From: Sinorhizobium saheli | GTDB taxonomy: Bacteria > Pseudomonadota > Alphaproteobacteria > Rhizobiales > Rhizobiaceae | Direction of reading: 5' to 3' | Assembly (NCBI RefSeq): GCF_001651875.1 | Contig: NZ_LNQB01000073.1 | Coordinates: 310,001 to 374,000 of the forward strand | Length of the DNA: 64,000 bases | Part shown: piece after piece, positions 52,720 through 62,401 of the stretch | Layout: each line of letters opens with the position of its first letter | Position numbering within the stretch: position 1 is the stretch's first letter | Notes under the pieces: generated by a model | The model's database searches: none | Seen by the model: the letters and a program-made list of their open reading frames with translations, nothing else | What the model was told of the DNA's origin: nothing | Made by a program: the position numbers and the translations under genes

Positions 52720-54651
52720 TCACCAGCCCCCACCGCCGCCGCCCCCACCGCCGCCGCCGGAAAAGCCGCCGCCGGAGGAGAAGCCCGAAGACGAGCTCTT
52801 GGGCGGCGGCGGCAATGAGGAGGTGATGGTGCCGGCCATGGACTCGGCAAATCCGCCGATCGTGTCGGTGAAGGAACCGGGACCGAAGGAATCGCCGTGG
52901 TACCAGTTCGGCTGGTAGGCTGCCGCCGCCGCGCCCGCCGAGGCGGCGACAAGCCAGCGCTCGAAGGTCTCGGTCCAGGGCCGTTCGACACCGAGGGCGA
53001 CGGCATAGGGCAGCAGGGTCTCGAAATGCCGGGGCGACATTTTCGGCGCGCCCTGCATGTTCAGCCGCTCCTCTTCCGCGAGCGTCATATATTGCCGGAG
53101 CCCGTCGATCCCATCCATCATGCGCGTGCCGAGCGGCGTCGGCGCTCCCATCAGATAGAAGAACAGGACGTTGACGAGCGCGATGCCGCCGATCGCGAAA
53201 AGGAGCGGCAGGTCGTCAGGCTCGGTTGCCGAGAAGAGGAGCACGGCGACGACGCTCGAAAAGACCGTGAAGAGGACGAAGCCGATCGCGGCCAGGACCA
53301 CGATCGACAGGATGCGACGCTTGAGGCTCGAGCCGCGCCCGACCGATTTGCCGAAGGACACGGCGAAGATGGAAGCGAAGACGGCGAAGAAGACCGGGAC
53401 GATGACGAACGGAATGCTTTCCTCGGCAAGATCGCCGAAGATCAGCAGCGCCGCGACGGCGGCGATCGACAGCAGGAGGCCGCCGATAATGTAGCCGGTG
53501 TTGGCGCGATAGTATTTGCCGCGATGTTCGCGCTCCATCGCGCTGCGGAAGCTCGACCCCGCGGCCGCGACCGTCTTGCCGTTCGCCCGGTCGATCCTGA
53601 GCTTGCCGCCGGCGGCCTCGACCGCCTTCATCACCATCGCCTCGCCGGTCGGGAGCTTCTCGCCGCCCTTGCCGGTCGCGGTGACAATGATGGCATTCTT
53701 CAGATCGTCGAGGACGACATGGCCCTTGACCGCGAGGTTGAGCATGGTCGCCGACAACGCCGTCCAGCCTTCGCCGGAGAAACCCTTGTTATCGATATAG
53801 TTGACGAGCGCGGGCGAGATGCCGTCCGGCGGGTCCCAGCGCGGCACCATGACGCCGCGGGCGGGATCACGACCGACACGCCCCCAGGCGCGCCCGTAAT
53901 AGAGCGTGACGACGACGAGGCCGGCGCCGGCAATCGCCAGCGCCAGATGGTCGCGCAGCCACCAGATGTTTTCCTGCGACGCCGTCGGCGGCTCGATGCT
54001 GCCTTTGGGCAGCATGATCGCGATGGTCAGCCCTTCCTGAGGGCGCAGCCGGCGCGTGGTGGCGAAGAAGATCTCGCCGCCCTCCTCGACCGCCCGCGCA
54101 TCCTTGCCGGTGGCACCGTAGCCGCCGGTGAAGACGTCGAGCGCCTGCGCCTTGACCCCCTCCGGCAAGGTCACGGTCGCCGTTGCCTCCTCGATCGGGA
54201 AGATCCATTCGGTTCCGGTCACGTTCCAGTAGATCTCGTCATGATCGTCGAAGAAGCGTATCTGCCGGCTTGTCTCGTAGGTGATCTGAAAAGTGTGCTC
54301 GCCGCGCGGCAGGAAAACGTCGGCGCTGCCGGTATAGACGCGGATGCCGCCGTCGATCGATTCCGTGCGATGCTCCTCCTCCTCGCCGTCGCGTTCGACG
54401 GAAACGAGATTGAAATCCACCCGGCTTCGCCGACCGTGCGCGTCGGTGAAGGTCAGCGGGAAATCGCGATAGATGCCGCGCCGGATCCGGTTCCCTTCGA
54501 CATTCGCGGTGATCGTCTCGGTCACCGTCAACGTGCCGTCCTTGGCGACCTCGATGACCGAATGAAACGACGAGATGAACTCCTCCGCCGCCGCGACAAG
54601 CGGCATGGCGAGGACGAAGAGCACGGAAACAAGCGCCGCGAACGGCCGCAT
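52720..54651 (-). CDS. DUF2207 membrane protein with Gly-rich tail
   Basis: A 643-aa protein: signal peptide ([18 protein letters not shown]), an extracytoplasmic DUF2207 beta domain ([49 protein letters not shown]), one helix after it ([20 protein letters not shown]), a cytoplasmic stretch, and two or more helices near the C-terminus. It ends in a glycine run closed by Trp (GGGFSGGG then G10-W), typical of this family. Start ATG 54651 gives a clean signal peptide; 54690 is possible. It is paired with lemA, a common partnership in bacteria. Function unknown. Confidence 0.88.
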   Translation of the reverse strand: MRPFAALVSVLFVLAMPLVAAAEEFISSFHSVIEVAKDGTLTVTETITANVEGNRIRRGIYRDFPLTFTDAHGRRSRVDFNLVSVERDGEEEEHRTESIDGGIRVYTGSADVFLPRGEHTFQITYETSRQIRFFDDHDEIYWNVTGTEWIFPIEEATATVTLPEGVKAQALDVFTGGYGATGKDARAVEEGGEIFFATTRRLRPQEGLTIAIMLPKGSIEPPTASQENIWWLRDHLALAIAGAGLVVVTLYYGRAWGRVGRDPARGVMVPRWDPPDGISPALVNYIDNKGFSGEGWTALSATMLNLAVKGHVVLDDLKNAIIVTATGKGGEKLPTGEAMVMKAVEAAGGKLRIDRANGKTVAAAGSSFRSAMEREHRGKYYRANTGYIIGGLLLSIAAVAALLIFGDLAEESIPFVIVPVFFAVFASIFAVSFGKSVGRGSSLKRRILSIVVLAAIGFVLFTVFSSVVAVLLFSATEPDDLPLLFAIGGIALVNVLFFYLMGAPTPLGTRMMDGIDGLRQYMTLAEEERLNMQGAPKMSPRHFETLLPYAVALGVERPWTETFERWLVAASAGAAAAAYQPNWYHGDSFGPGSFTDTIGGFAESMAGTITSSLPPPPKSSSSGFSSGGGFSGGGGGGGGGGGW

Positions 54652-54715
54652 CGCCGCCTTTCCCCTTGAGCGCGCCTTTGCATCCCACATGTCGTCACCC
54701 CAAACCGCTGCCCAA

Positions 54716-54757
54716 GCGACATGCATTTGAATTGGCATGTCGCGACCGCAAAATGCT
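54716..54757 (-). repeat. Degenerate AGCATTTTGC repeat and hairpin after lemA
   Basis: On the minus strand the lemA stop TAG is followed by AGCATTTTGCGGTC, then GCGACATGC, a 10-nt loop and GCATGTCGC (54716-54743), a perfect 9-bp hairpin. The hairpin sequence differs from the other copies, but the start at the stop codon is the same. Likely lemA terminator or attenuator before DUF2207. Confidence 0.6.
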
Positions 54758-55306
54758 CTAGAACTTGACTGACGGCACCGCGCGATCGGCCTCGTTGGTG
54801 ATCTCGAAATAGCTTGCCCTGGCGAAGCGGAAGGCGTTGGCGATCAGGTTGGACGGAAAGCTCTCGACCCTGACATTGAGATCACGCGCCGCACCGTTGT
54901 AATAGCGCCGCGACATCTGGAGTTCGCCTTCGATCGTCTCCAGCGACCGCTGCAGTTCGGCGAAATTCTCGTTGGCCTTCAAGTCCGGATAGGCTTCCGC
55001 AAGCGCAAAGACGCGGCCGAGCGCCTGCGACAACGCGCCTTCGACGGCCGCGCGAGCCGCGACATCGCCTTCCGGCACCGATTGCGCCCGATTGCGCAAG
55101 GCGACGACCTCCTCGAGGGTCGACTTCTCGTGCGCCGCATAGCCCTTCACCGTCTCGACCAGATTGGGAATGAGATCGGCGCGCCGTTTCAACTGCACGT
55201 CGATGCCAGACCAGGCCTCCGCGGCCACCTGCCTTGCCTTCACGAGACCGTTATAGACGAAAATGAGATAGAGGATCACGGCGACCCCGATTGCCAGCCC
55301 GATCAT
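54758..55306 (-). CDS. lemA: LemA family protein
   Basis: A 182-aa LemA protein: an N-terminal membrane helix ([20 protein letters not shown]) followed by a long helical domain with [38 protein letters not shown] and [19 protein letters not shown], the family signature, ending [12 protein letters not shown]. The helix anchors it and the domain is probably extracytoplasmic or cytoplasmic coiled. It precedes DUF2207 on the same strand, and the two families are often linked. Function not established. Confidence 0.93.
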   Translation of the reverse strand: MIGLAIGVAVILYLIFVYNGLVKARQVAAEAWSGIDVQLKRRADLIPNLVETVKGYAAHEKSTLEEVVALRNRAQSVPEGDVAARAAVEGALSQALGRVFALAEAYPDLKANENFAELQRSLETIEGELQMSRRYYNGAARDLNVRVESFPSNLIANAFRFARASYFEITNEADRAVPSVKF

Positions 55307-55597
55307 GGAATCCCTCCTTCAGAACCCGCCGGACATTAGCACCGTCTCCCCGTCCGAGATACCGGGCGCAAGGGCGAAAAGCACGCATTTCCCGCACCAT
55401 TCCAGGCATTTCTGCAGGAAACGGACGAACGGCCGCAGGCTTACGGTTTGGGATTCCAACCCGAACGGAATCGCTGCCTTGCTGGAAATTTTCATGCGGC
55501 CCGCTCAGGACGCCAGGCTGTTCCGCCGGTAACGGCGCGCGGGCCGTCGGTGATCGATACTCAAAGCATCGAACAACCGCAGCACGAAGCCAGGGCC

Positions 55598-55882
55598 ATG
55601 AGCGCGCTCGCCACTCTCGTCAACGTCGTCGCCTTTACGGCGCTCTTCGCCGCCCATGCGAGCGCGGCACCGGTCGAGAGGCCGAGCGGCGTCCGCCGCG
55701 CCTTGCAAATCTATGCCGGCGAGTTGTCGAAGGGCGCGTCACTGGCATTGGAACCGATGTTACGGCTCGATGGGGGCGAGCTTTTCTGCCCTGACCACGG
55801 CGCCTTGCCTGCCGGCGCGCAAGGGTCGGCAAAGCGGCCCGCCACCCTGCCATGTGGACGGGCGATCAGCCTCGTCTCGTAA
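55598..55882 (+). CDS. Small secreted hypothetical protein
   Basis: A 94-aa frame starting with a plausible signal peptide (TLVNVVAFTALFAAHASAAP) and ending exactly one base before the glyQ stop on the other strand. The mature part has two Cys (LFCPDHG and LPCGRA) that could pair. The longer open frame to 55448 has no coding character. CCAGGGCC is the only upstream purine-rich site. I do not recognise a family; real but modest confidence. The preceding 290 nt (55307-55597) contain nothing else I can support. Confidence 0.45.
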   Translation: MSALATLVNVVAFTALFAAHASAAPVERPSGVRRALQIYAGELSKGASLALEPMLRLDGGELFCPDHGALPAGAQGSAKRPATLPCGRAISLVS

Positions 55883-56845
55883 TCACGCCGCGTCCTTTGT
55901 CCAGTTGGCGCCGCCCGCATCCGTGAGCAGGAAAGCTTCGCCGCAGGCCTTCGCGAGCGTCCGCACGCGCAGGATGTAGCTCTGGCGCTCCGTTACGGAA
56001 ATGACGCCGCGCGCATCCAGGAGATTGAAGACGTGGCTCGCCTTGATGCACTGGTCATAGGCGGGCAGGACGCATCTGTGCAGGCGGTCGTTGCTGGCGT
56101 CGCCGGGCGCGCCGGCGGCGAGCAGCGCCATGCACTCCTTCTCCGCGTCGATGAAATGCTGGTGCAGCATCGCGGTATTCGCATATTCGAAGTTGTGCCG
56201 CGAATATTCCTGCTCGGCCTGCAGGAAGACGTCGCCATAGGTGATCCTTTCGGCGCCCTCGCGGCCGTTGAAGTTCAGGTCGTAGACATTGTCGACGCCC
56301 TGGACATACATGGCCAGGCGCTCGAGACCATAGGTGAGTTCGCCCGAAACGGGCGAGCATTCGATGCCGCAGACCTGCTGGAAATAGGTGAACTGGGAGA
56401 CTTCCATGCCGTCGCACCAGCATTCCCATCCGAGCCCCCAGGCGCCGAGCGTCGGGCTTTCCCAGTCGTCCTCGACGAAGCGGATGTCGTGCAACAGCGG
56501 GTCGAGGCCGATCGCCTCGAGCGAGCCGAGATAGAGCTCCTGCAGGTTGGACGGATTCGGCTTCAGGATCACCTGATACTGATAGTAATGCTGCAGACGG
56601 TTCGGGTTCTCGCCGTAGCGGCCGTCGGTCGGACGGCGCGAAGGCTGGACATAGGCCGCGCGCCAGGGCTTTGGCCCGAGCGCCCTCAGCGTCGTCGCCG
56701 GGTGGAACGTGCCGGCACCGACCTCCATGTCGTAGGGCTGGAGCACGGCGCAGCCCTTGTCGGCCCAATAGTTGTGCAGCGTCAGGATCAGGGCCTGAAA
56801 GGAGCGCTTCGGGTTCATGTGGTCCGGGAGGGATGCGGTCGTCAT
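55883..56845 (-). CDS. glyQ: Glycine-tRNA ligase alpha subunit
   Basis: Catalytic subunit (320 aa) of the tetrameric glycyl-tRNA synthetase. The class II aminoacyl-tRNA synthetase features typical for GlyQ are present: [56 protein letters not shown] and [19 protein letters not shown]. Start at 56845 (MTTASLPDH) is preferred; MNPKRSF at about 56818 is possible. It is separated from glyS by the small gene, lemA and DUF2207. An essential gene, intact. Confidence 0.96.
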   Translation of the reverse strand: MTTASLPDHMNPKRSFQALILTLHNYWADKGCAVLQPYDMEVGAGTFHPATTLRALGPKPWRAAYVQPSRRPTDGRYGENPNRLQHYYQYQVILKPNPSNLQELYLGSLEAIGLDPLLHDIRFVEDDWESPTLGAWGLGWECWCDGMEVSQFTYFQQVCGIECSPVSGELTYGLERLAMYVQGVDNVYDLNFNGREGAERITYGDVFLQAEQEYSRHNFEYANTAMLHQHFIDAEKECMALLAAGAPGDASNDRLHRCVLPAYDQCIKASHVFNLLDARGVISVTERQSYILRVRTLAKACGEAFLLTDAGGANWTKDAA

Positions 56846-56942
56846 GGGATCCAAGTCCGAATTCTTGCGATTTTGCCGGACAGGTGCCACGCCGCAAGGA
56901 AAGGGTCAAGCGCCTTGCCCGGCCGGGCCGGGTCCACCCTCC

Positions 56943-57134
56943 TCATTCGTCGTCGCGCTTGAGGCGGTATTCTCCCGTTTTCGGATCCTTAACGAGCGTG
57001 CCGTCGGCGCCGGTCTCGCGCTCCCGGCGCAGGCGCTCGCGCTGGCGCGTCACCCGCTCGGCATCGGCGATGAACTTGCGGTAGCCGAGCCAGGCGATGA
57101 GGGCGACGATCAGGAGCAGGATGATCTGCGGCAT
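56943..57134 (-). CDS. Small single-helix membrane protein
   Basis: A 63-aa protein: an N-terminal transmembrane helix (IILLLIVALIAWLGY) followed by a highly charged tail (FIADAERVTRQRERLRRERE) and LVKDPKTGEYRL. A perfect GAGGAGG ribosome site precedes ATG 57134. The family is typical of alphaproteobacteria next to glyQ, of unknown role; the charged helix could bind a cytoplasmic partner. It lies between the S49 peptidase and glyQ on the same strand, so may be co-transcribed. Confidence 0.8.
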   Translation of the reverse strand: MPQIILLLIVALIAWLGYRKFIADAERVTRQRERLRRERETGADGTLVKDPKTGEYRLKRDDE

Positions 57135-57288
57135 GGTTCCTCCTCTGCGGCTCCTCGCAGCAGACCTGGATTTCGGCGAGGAGATGCAGTGCCTCGAAGT
57201 GTTACAGCGACCTCGCCCGTCTGACCAGAGGCTGGCGACCGCCGCCCGAAAACGCCGCCCGAAACCACCGTGCGATCGGCGAGCCGCT

Positions 57289-58155
57289 TCAGAGTCCGAA
57301 ACGCGACCAAAGCGCCCTTTCCTCGATCGCCTCCATAAGGCCCGCGGCCGCGGCTGCAACCAGGGGCGTTGCGATTTCGCCGGCCACCGCGGCGCCGGGC
57401 TGGCGCCGCCCGAAGAGGCTGCGCGCCGGCTGGATCAATTCGAGCCGAGCCTTGTCGCCGTAGCGCTTCCTCACCTCGCCGCGCATGTCGCCGAGACCGT
57501 CGACGAGGCCGAGCTGCTGGCCGCGCCGTCCCGTCCAGAACAGTCCGGTGAAAATGTCCGGATCGTCTGCCAGCAGCGAGCCGCGCCGCGCCTTGACCAT
57601 CTGGATGAACGTGTCGTGAATCTCGAGCTGCAGGCTCTTCAGGAACTCGACGTCACGCTGCTTTTCCGGCTGGAACGGATCGAGCACCACCTTGTTTTCG
57701 CCCGCCGTGTAGACCCGGCGTTCGACGCCGATCTTCTTCAGGAGCTCCGGAAAGCCGAAACCGCCCGAAACGACGCCGATCGAGCCGACGATTGAGGTCG
57801 GATCGGCAATGATCTCGTCACCGGCAAGCGCGATCATGTAGCCGCCGGACGCGGCCACGTCCTCGACGAAGATCAGCACGCGCTTCTTCTTCTCAGACGC
57901 AAGATCGCGGATGCGCTGGTAGATCAGCCGGGACTGCACCGGCGAGCCGCCGGGCGAATTGACGGAAATCGCCACCGCCGGAGCTTCCTTCACCGAGAAG
58001 GCCTTTTCGAGAAGCGGCGCCACGGTCGCAAGGTTGAGAACCGGGCGGAACTGGCCGCCGCCGGCCATGATCGTGCCGTGCAGCCTGACCGCCGGAATCG
58101 TCACTCCATCCCGGCGGAACCGCCTCGGCATCAGCTTTTTCAAGAACCCGGCCAT
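57289..58155 (-). CDS. S49-family (SppA-like) peptidase
   Basis: A 288-aa serine protease of the signal-peptide-peptidase A family (short, single-domain type). The Ser/Lys dyad is visible as S103 in VAASGGYMIAL and K155 in AGENKVVLDP, 52 residues apart as in B. subtilis SppA. NSPGGSP and DPTSIVGSIGV are further family motifs. There is no clear N-terminal membrane helix, unlike classic SppA. AGGAGTGG precedes ATG 58155. Upstream of the glyQ gene on the same strand. Substrates are probably signal-peptide remnants; unproven. Confidence 0.92.
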   Translation of the reverse strand: MAGFLKKLMPRRFRRDGVTIPAVRLHGTIMAGGGQFRPVLNLATVAPLLEKAFSVKEAPAVAISVNSPGGSPVQSRLIYQRIRDLASEKKKRVLIFVEDVAASGGYMIALAGDEIIADPTSIVGSIGVVSGGFGFPELLKKIGVERRVYTAGENKVVLDPFQPEKQRDVEFLKSLQLEIHDTFIQMVKARRGSLLADDPDIFTGLFWTGRRGQQLGLVDGLGDMRGEVRKRYGDKARLELIQPARSLFGRRQPGAAVAGEIATPLVAAAAAGLMEAIEERALWSRFGL

Positions 58156-58248
58156 TTCCACTCCTGCCCGCTCACGAATTCGTCTGTGCATGTATGCATT
58201 GGCGCCGCAAACGCAATGCCGTGCCTGCCGTTAATCGTCGCCCGTCGA

Positions 58249-59037
58249 TCATCGGCGATGATAGGCCGTGCGGCCATTGTTGAGATCGTCGACCTCAGGG
58301 CAGAAACGGTGGCTTCCCTCGCCATGCATGACGAGCGGCGCGCGCAGCGCCAGCCGCTTGCGGCTCTGCTTGATCGCGGTGACGAGAATCCGCACCGCAT
58401 TCTCGCCGGCCCGCGGCAGGAGCGGCGTGATCTCGATACCGCCGAAGCGGCGGCCGCAGGCGGCGATGATCTCGGCGATCGATTCCGGCCGGGCGATCAG
58501 CGAGAGCTGGCCGCCCGGCTTCATGATGGCCCCGGCCGTCTTGATCCAGGTCTCGAAAAGGTCGTCGCTCATCGCATGGGCCTCGGCCTTGAGGCTGTCC
58601 GGCGTCCTGCGGTCGGCGGCATCGTTGAACGGCGGGTTCATGATCACGTGGTCGAAGGCATCGTCCGGAAGCCCGGCGGCGGCCCGCGCCTTGCCGTTCA
58701 GCGCAACATCGGCCTCGAGCACCGCGACGCGGGACGCAAAATGGGCGTTTTCCGGCAGGGCAAGGCTGCGGCGGGCGAAGTCCGCCATGATCGGCGAGCG
58801 CTCGACGAGAAGCACCTCCGCCTCCTCGATCCGCGCGGCGACGGCCATGCCGGCGGCGCCGGCACCGGCGCCGAGATCGGCGACGCGGCACCGGCCGCTG
58901 CAGGCAACGAGGGAGGCGAGCAGCATCGCATCCATGCCGGAGCGATGCCCGCGGCCGAGCGGCTGGATCAGGTGGAACCTGCCGCGATGGAACGCGTCCA
59001 CGGTCTCCGGCGTTGCTGTCATCGTCGCTTCCGTCAT
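58249..59037 (-). CDS. tRNA1(Val) (adenine37-N6)-methyltransferase TrmN6-like
   Basis: A 262-aa class I SAM methyltransferase. RFHLIQPLGRGHRSGMDAMLLAS, the SAM motif ADLGAGAGAAGMAVA and the catalytic NPPF in HVIMNPPFNDAADRR (N6-adenine type) are the YfiC/TrmN6 features. ATG 59037 is used; ATG 59022, with GGAAG upstream, is an equally possible start. It is transcribed with the DUF2007 gene (20-nt gap). Confidence 0.87.
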   Translation of the reverse strand: MTEATMTATPETVDAFHRGRFHLIQPLGRGHRSGMDAMLLASLVACSGRCRVADLGAGAGAAGMAVAARIEEAEVLLVERSPIMADFARRSLALPENAHFASRVAVLEADVALNGKARAAAGLPDDAFDHVIMNPPFNDAADRRTPDSLKAEAHAMSDDLFETWIKTAGAIMKPGGQLSLIARPESIAEIIAACGRRFGGIEITPLLPRAGENAVRILVTAIKQSRKRLALRAPLVMHGEGSHRFCPEVDDLNNGRTAYHRR

Positions 59038-59056
59038 GCGCTGAAAAGAGCGGGCT

Positions 59057-59278
59057 TCATTGCCGCAGTTCCCGTTCCAGGCCGGCATCGACGAGAATGC
59101 GGCGCGCCCGGTCCGCGTCGTCCTCGGCAACGAGGAAGCGCCGCGGCAGAAGGCCGAGCGAGCCTTCGAGGATGCTCATGTCCTGGTCGGCGATCAGGCA
59201 GGCAATGCCCGCGTCCTTCATCAGGCTTGCGGCGAAGGAGAGGAGGACGGCGTCGTTGGTGCGGATCAGTTCCTTCAT
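59057..59278 (-). CDS. DUF2007 small signal-transducing-like protein
   Basis: A 73-aa protein of the DUF2007 family, starting MKELIRTNDAVLLSFAASL and with IADQDMSILEGSLGLLPRRFLVAEDD, the conserved core. These ACT-like/PII-like small proteins are of unknown function and often precede trmN6 in rhizobia. ATG 59278 is chosen because the family begins there; longer frames to 59347 are not conserved. Divergent from the polyprenyl synthase gene. Confidence 0.85.
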   Translation of the reverse strand: MKELIRTNDAVLLSFAASLMKDAGIACLIADQDMSILEGSLGLLPRRFLVAEDDADRARRILVDAGLERELRQ

Positions 59279-59386
59279 CCGGCTTGAATTTCCCGTTTCA
59301 ATTTCCAGCGGGCGGGACAAATCGCCTCTTGCCGCCCGATGCCCCAATTTCTATTGTCGAAACCAAGTGAAACAGGAGTCCGGGCC

Positions 59387-60403
59387 TTGGGCGTAGTGAT
59401 ACCGCTGGAAGACAATAAAAACAAACAGGCGTCGGTGAAGCCGCTTGTCGACCTGACCTTGTCCGACATGGAGCGGGTCAACCAGCTCATTCTTTCCAAG
59501 GCAGGCTCCGACGTCCAGATGATTCCGGAAGTCGCCAATCACCTGATTTCGTCAGGCGGGAAGCGGCTGAGGCCGATGCTGACGCTCGCTGCCGCCTCGA
59601 TGTTCGGCTACGAGGGAGACGGCCATATCAAGCTTGCGACCAGCGTCGAGTTCATGCACACGGCGACGCTCCTCCACGACGACGTGGTCGACGAGAGCGA
59701 CCTGAGGCGCGGCAAGTCGACGGCGCGGACGATCTGGGGCAACCAGGCGAGCGTGCTCGTCGGCGATTTCCTGCTCGGCCAGGCCTTCCGGATGATGGTC
59801 GATGTCGGCTCGCTCGATGCGCTCGACGTGCTTTCGACCGCCGCTTCGGTGATCGCCGAAGGCGAGGTCCTGCAGCTTTCCGTCGCCAAGAACATGGAGA
59901 CGACCGAGGACGATTATCTGGAGGTCATCCGCGCCAAGACCGCGGCCCTCTTCGCCGCCGCCTCCGAGGTCGGGCCGATCGTTGCGGGCGCCGGCAAGGC
60001 CGATCGCAACGCGCTGAAGTCCTACGGCACGAATCTCGGCCTCGCCTTCCAATTGGTCGACGACGTCCTCGACTATGGCGGTTCGTCGAGCGAACTCGGC
60101 AAGAATGTCGGCGACGATTTCCGCGAGGGCAAGATCACGCTGCCGGTCATTCTCTCCTATCGCCGCGGCACGCCGGAGGACCGGGCGTTCTGGCGCGAGG
60201 CGATCGAGGGCGGCGCGAGCGATGCGGCCAATCTCGACAAGGCGCTTGGCCTCATCCGCCGCTACGGCGGACTGACGGACACGATCGCGCGCGCCCAGCA
60301 TTACGGCACGATCGCGCGCGACGCGCTCGCGCCGCTGCCCGCCTCGCCCTGGAAATCGGCACTGATCGAGGTGATCGATTTCTGCATCGACCGCGTGAGC
60401 TGA
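59387..60403 (+). CDS. Long-chain polyprenyl diphosphate synthase (octa/decaprenyl)
   Basis: trans-isoprenyl diphosphate synthase of 338 aa making the ubiquinone side chain (decaprenyl in rhizobia; IspB/DdsA family). Both Asp-rich motifs are present: LLHDDVVDESDLRRG (first) and VDDVLDYGG (second), with GGKRLRPML. The start is TTG 59387 because AGGAG lies at the right spacing; ATG 59339 in the same frame has no ribosome site and would lengthen the protein with nonconserved residues. Supplies substrate to UbiA (38908). Divergent from DUF2007. Confidence 0.93.
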   Translation: MGVVIPLEDNKNKQASVKPLVDLTLSDMERVNQLILSKAGSDVQMIPEVANHLISSGGKRLRPMLTLAAASMFGYEGDGHIKLATSVEFMHTATLLHDDVVDESDLRRGKSTARTIWGNQASVLVGDFLLGQAFRMMVDVGSLDALDVLSTAASVIAEGEVLQLSVAKNMETTEDDYLEVIRAKTAALFAAASEVGPIVAGAGKADRNALKSYGTNLGLAFQLVDDVLDYGGSSSELGKNVGDDFREGKITLPVILSYRRGTPEDRAFWREAIEGGASDAANLDKALGLIRRYGGLTDTIARAQHYGTIARDALAPLPASPWKSALIEVIDFCIDRVS

Positions 60404-60564
60404 GGGCCGGGCGGCGGGTGAGCTCCGGCTTTAGGAATTTCTTGCCGCGCCGCGCCAAAAAAGCCATTCTATTCTTTAAGATTTGCGTCCAGCGATTTCC
60501 AATCGATTCCGGACCAACCAGCGGTGGCTCCGCCAGTCGGACCGCCGGCGATGAAAGGTTTGAT

Positions 60565-62394
60565 ATGCGGCAGAATACAATCCTTCGCCTTCTCAGCGGC
60601 GCGGCGATGCTCGTCCTCGCGTCGGTGGCGGGCGGCCATGCAGTCCTTGCCGAGGAGAAAGCACCTGTCGAGGACGCCAAGCCTTTCGACGCCAGGAAAG
60701 TGAATACGTTTGCCGGCGCCTTCCTTGCCGCGCGCACCGCGGACGTCGATCGCGACTTCGCCACGGCAACGGAGCTCTATCGGATCGCGCTCAAGTTCGA
60801 GCCCGACAACAACGACGTCAAGCAGCGGCTGATGATCACGCTCCTGATGAGCGGCAAGTTCGATGAGGGCGTCAAGATCGCCGAGGACCTGAAATCCGAT
60901 CCGGCGGTCGAGCGGATCACAACGGTCGTCCGCGCCATCGAGGCGATCCGCAAGCGCGAATACCGCAATGCCCAGCGGCTGTTGGACTATAAAGGCCCGA
61001 ACGACCTCGACCGGATGATGAGCACGCTGCTCTCCGCCTGGGCCAAGTTCGGCCAGGGCCGTCCGAAGGAGGCGCTGGCGCAGATCAAGGCGCTGGAGGG
61101 CCCGGAGTGGTTCCGGGTTTTCAAGAACTATCATGCCGGAGCGATCGCGCTTGCGGCCGGTGACAAGACGACCGCGCGCAGCAGGCTGAATGATGCCATC
61201 CTCGACCGCGAAGGCGGCAGCGCGGCGCCCGACACCTTCATGCGGGCTGTCGAGGCGCTGGCCCGCTTCGAGGCGCGGGAAGGCAACAAGCAGAAGGCCC
61301 TGGATACGATTGCCGTCGGCGAGAACCTCGTCAACAATTACACGCCGCTCGAGGCGCTGAGAAAGAGCATCGAGGAAGGCAAGCCGCAGGAACAGCAGGT
61401 GCGCACCGCCGTCCAGGGTGCCGCTGCCGTGCTCTTCTCGGTCGGCGGCGCGCTCAATCGCGAGGGCGCCGAGGACATCGTCTCGCTCTATCTGCAGACG
61501 GCGCGCCGGCTCGACCCGGAAAGCGCCGACATCCTGGTGATGCTCGGCGGCATCGCCGAAAACCTGAAGAAGACGGAAGAGGCCATCGCGCTCTACAAGA
61601 GCGTACCGGAAGATTCGCCGATGCGCCGCCTTTCCGAACTTCAGCTCGGGCTCAGCCTTGCCGATATCGGCAAGGTCGACGAGGCCAAGAAGCATCTGAA
61701 GGCGCTGATCGAGGTCGATCCCAAGAACATCCGCAACTATCTTGCCTATGGCACCGTGCTTTCCGATGCCAAGGACTACAAGGAGATGGGCGAGCTTTAC
61801 GACCGCGCGGTCGAGGCGATCGGCCCGGTGCCGAAGCGCAGCGACTGGACGGTGTTCTTCCAGCGCGGCATCGCCTATGAACGGCAGAAGATGTGGGAGA
61901 AGGCGGAGCCGAACTTTCTGAAGGCCCTGGAGCTCAATCCTAACCAGCCGCAGGTGCTCAACTATCTCGGCTACTCCTGGGTCGACATGAACATAAAGCT
62001 CGAAGAGGGCCTCGACATGATCCGCAAGGCGGTCGAGCTGAAGCCGGACGACGGCTATATCGTCGACTCGCTCGGCTGGGCCTATTTCCGCATGGGCCGG
62101 TTCGACGAGGCGGTGGTCGAGCTCGAGCGTGCGGCGGAGCTGATGGCCGGCGACGCGACGATCAACGATCACCTGGGCGACGCCTATTGGCGGGTCGGAC
62201 GCAAGCTCGAGGCGGTGTTCCAGTGGAACCAGACACTCGAACTGAAGCCCGAGGAAACGGAAATTCCGAAAATCAAGGCGAAGATCGAAAACGGCCTGCC
62301 GCCGCTCAAGCCGCAGGTCCCGGCCGCGGCGGATGCCAAGGAAGGGCTGCCGAAGAAAGTCGACCCGCAGGCGGCACCGGGCAAGAAGTCCTGA
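60565..62394 (+). CDS. Exported tetratricopeptide-repeat protein
   Basis: A 609-aa protein with a signal peptide (LLSGAAMLVLASVAGGHAVLAEE, no lipobox Cys seen) and many TPRs. TPR helices are clearest at residues 55-90 (ATATELYRIALKFEPDNNDVKQRLM) and 390-600 (AEPNFLKALELNPNQPQ, RFDEAVVELERAAELMAGD). The Pro/Ala/Lys-rich tail is low-complexity. AAAGG precedes ATG 60565. It lies 7 nt before ispE, so both are likely co-transcribed. Family is common in rhizobia; a periplasmic scaffold role is only inferred. Confidence 0.9.
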   Translation: MRQNTILRLLSGAAMLVLASVAGGHAVLAEEKAPVEDAKPFDARKVNTFAGAFLAARTADVDRDFATATELYRIALKFEPDNNDVKQRLMITLLMSGKFDEGVKIAEDLKSDPAVERITTVVRAIEAIRKREYRNAQRLLDYKGPNDLDRMMSTLLSAWAKFGQGRPKEALAQIKALEGPEWFRVFKNYHAGAIALAAGDKTTARSRLNDAILDREGGSAAPDTFMRAVEALARFEAREGNKQKALDTIAVGENLVNNYTPLEALRKSIEEGKPQEQQVRTAVQGAAAVLFSVGGALNREGAEDIVSLYLQTARRLDPESADILVMLGGIAENLKKTEEAIALYKSVPEDSPMRRLSELQLGLSLADIGKVDEAKKHLKALIEVDPKNIRNYLAYGTVLSDAKDYKEMGELYDRAVEAIGPVPKRSDWTVFFQRGIAYERQKMWEKAEPNFLKALELNPNQPQVLNYLGYSWVDMNIKLEEGLDMIRKAVELKPDDGYIVDSLGWAYFRMGRFDEAVVELERAAELMAGDATINDHLGDAYWRVGRKLEAVFQWNQTLELKPEETEIPKIKAKIENGLPPLKPQVPAAADAKEGLPKKVDPQAAPGKKS

Positions 62395-62401
62395 TTTCAG
62401 C

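Noticed and set aside
52720-52800. GGC-rich run, looked like a short tandem repeat or CRISPR fragment
   Set aside because: It is the Gly-rich C-terminus of the DUF2207 protein, in frame; no spacer structure.
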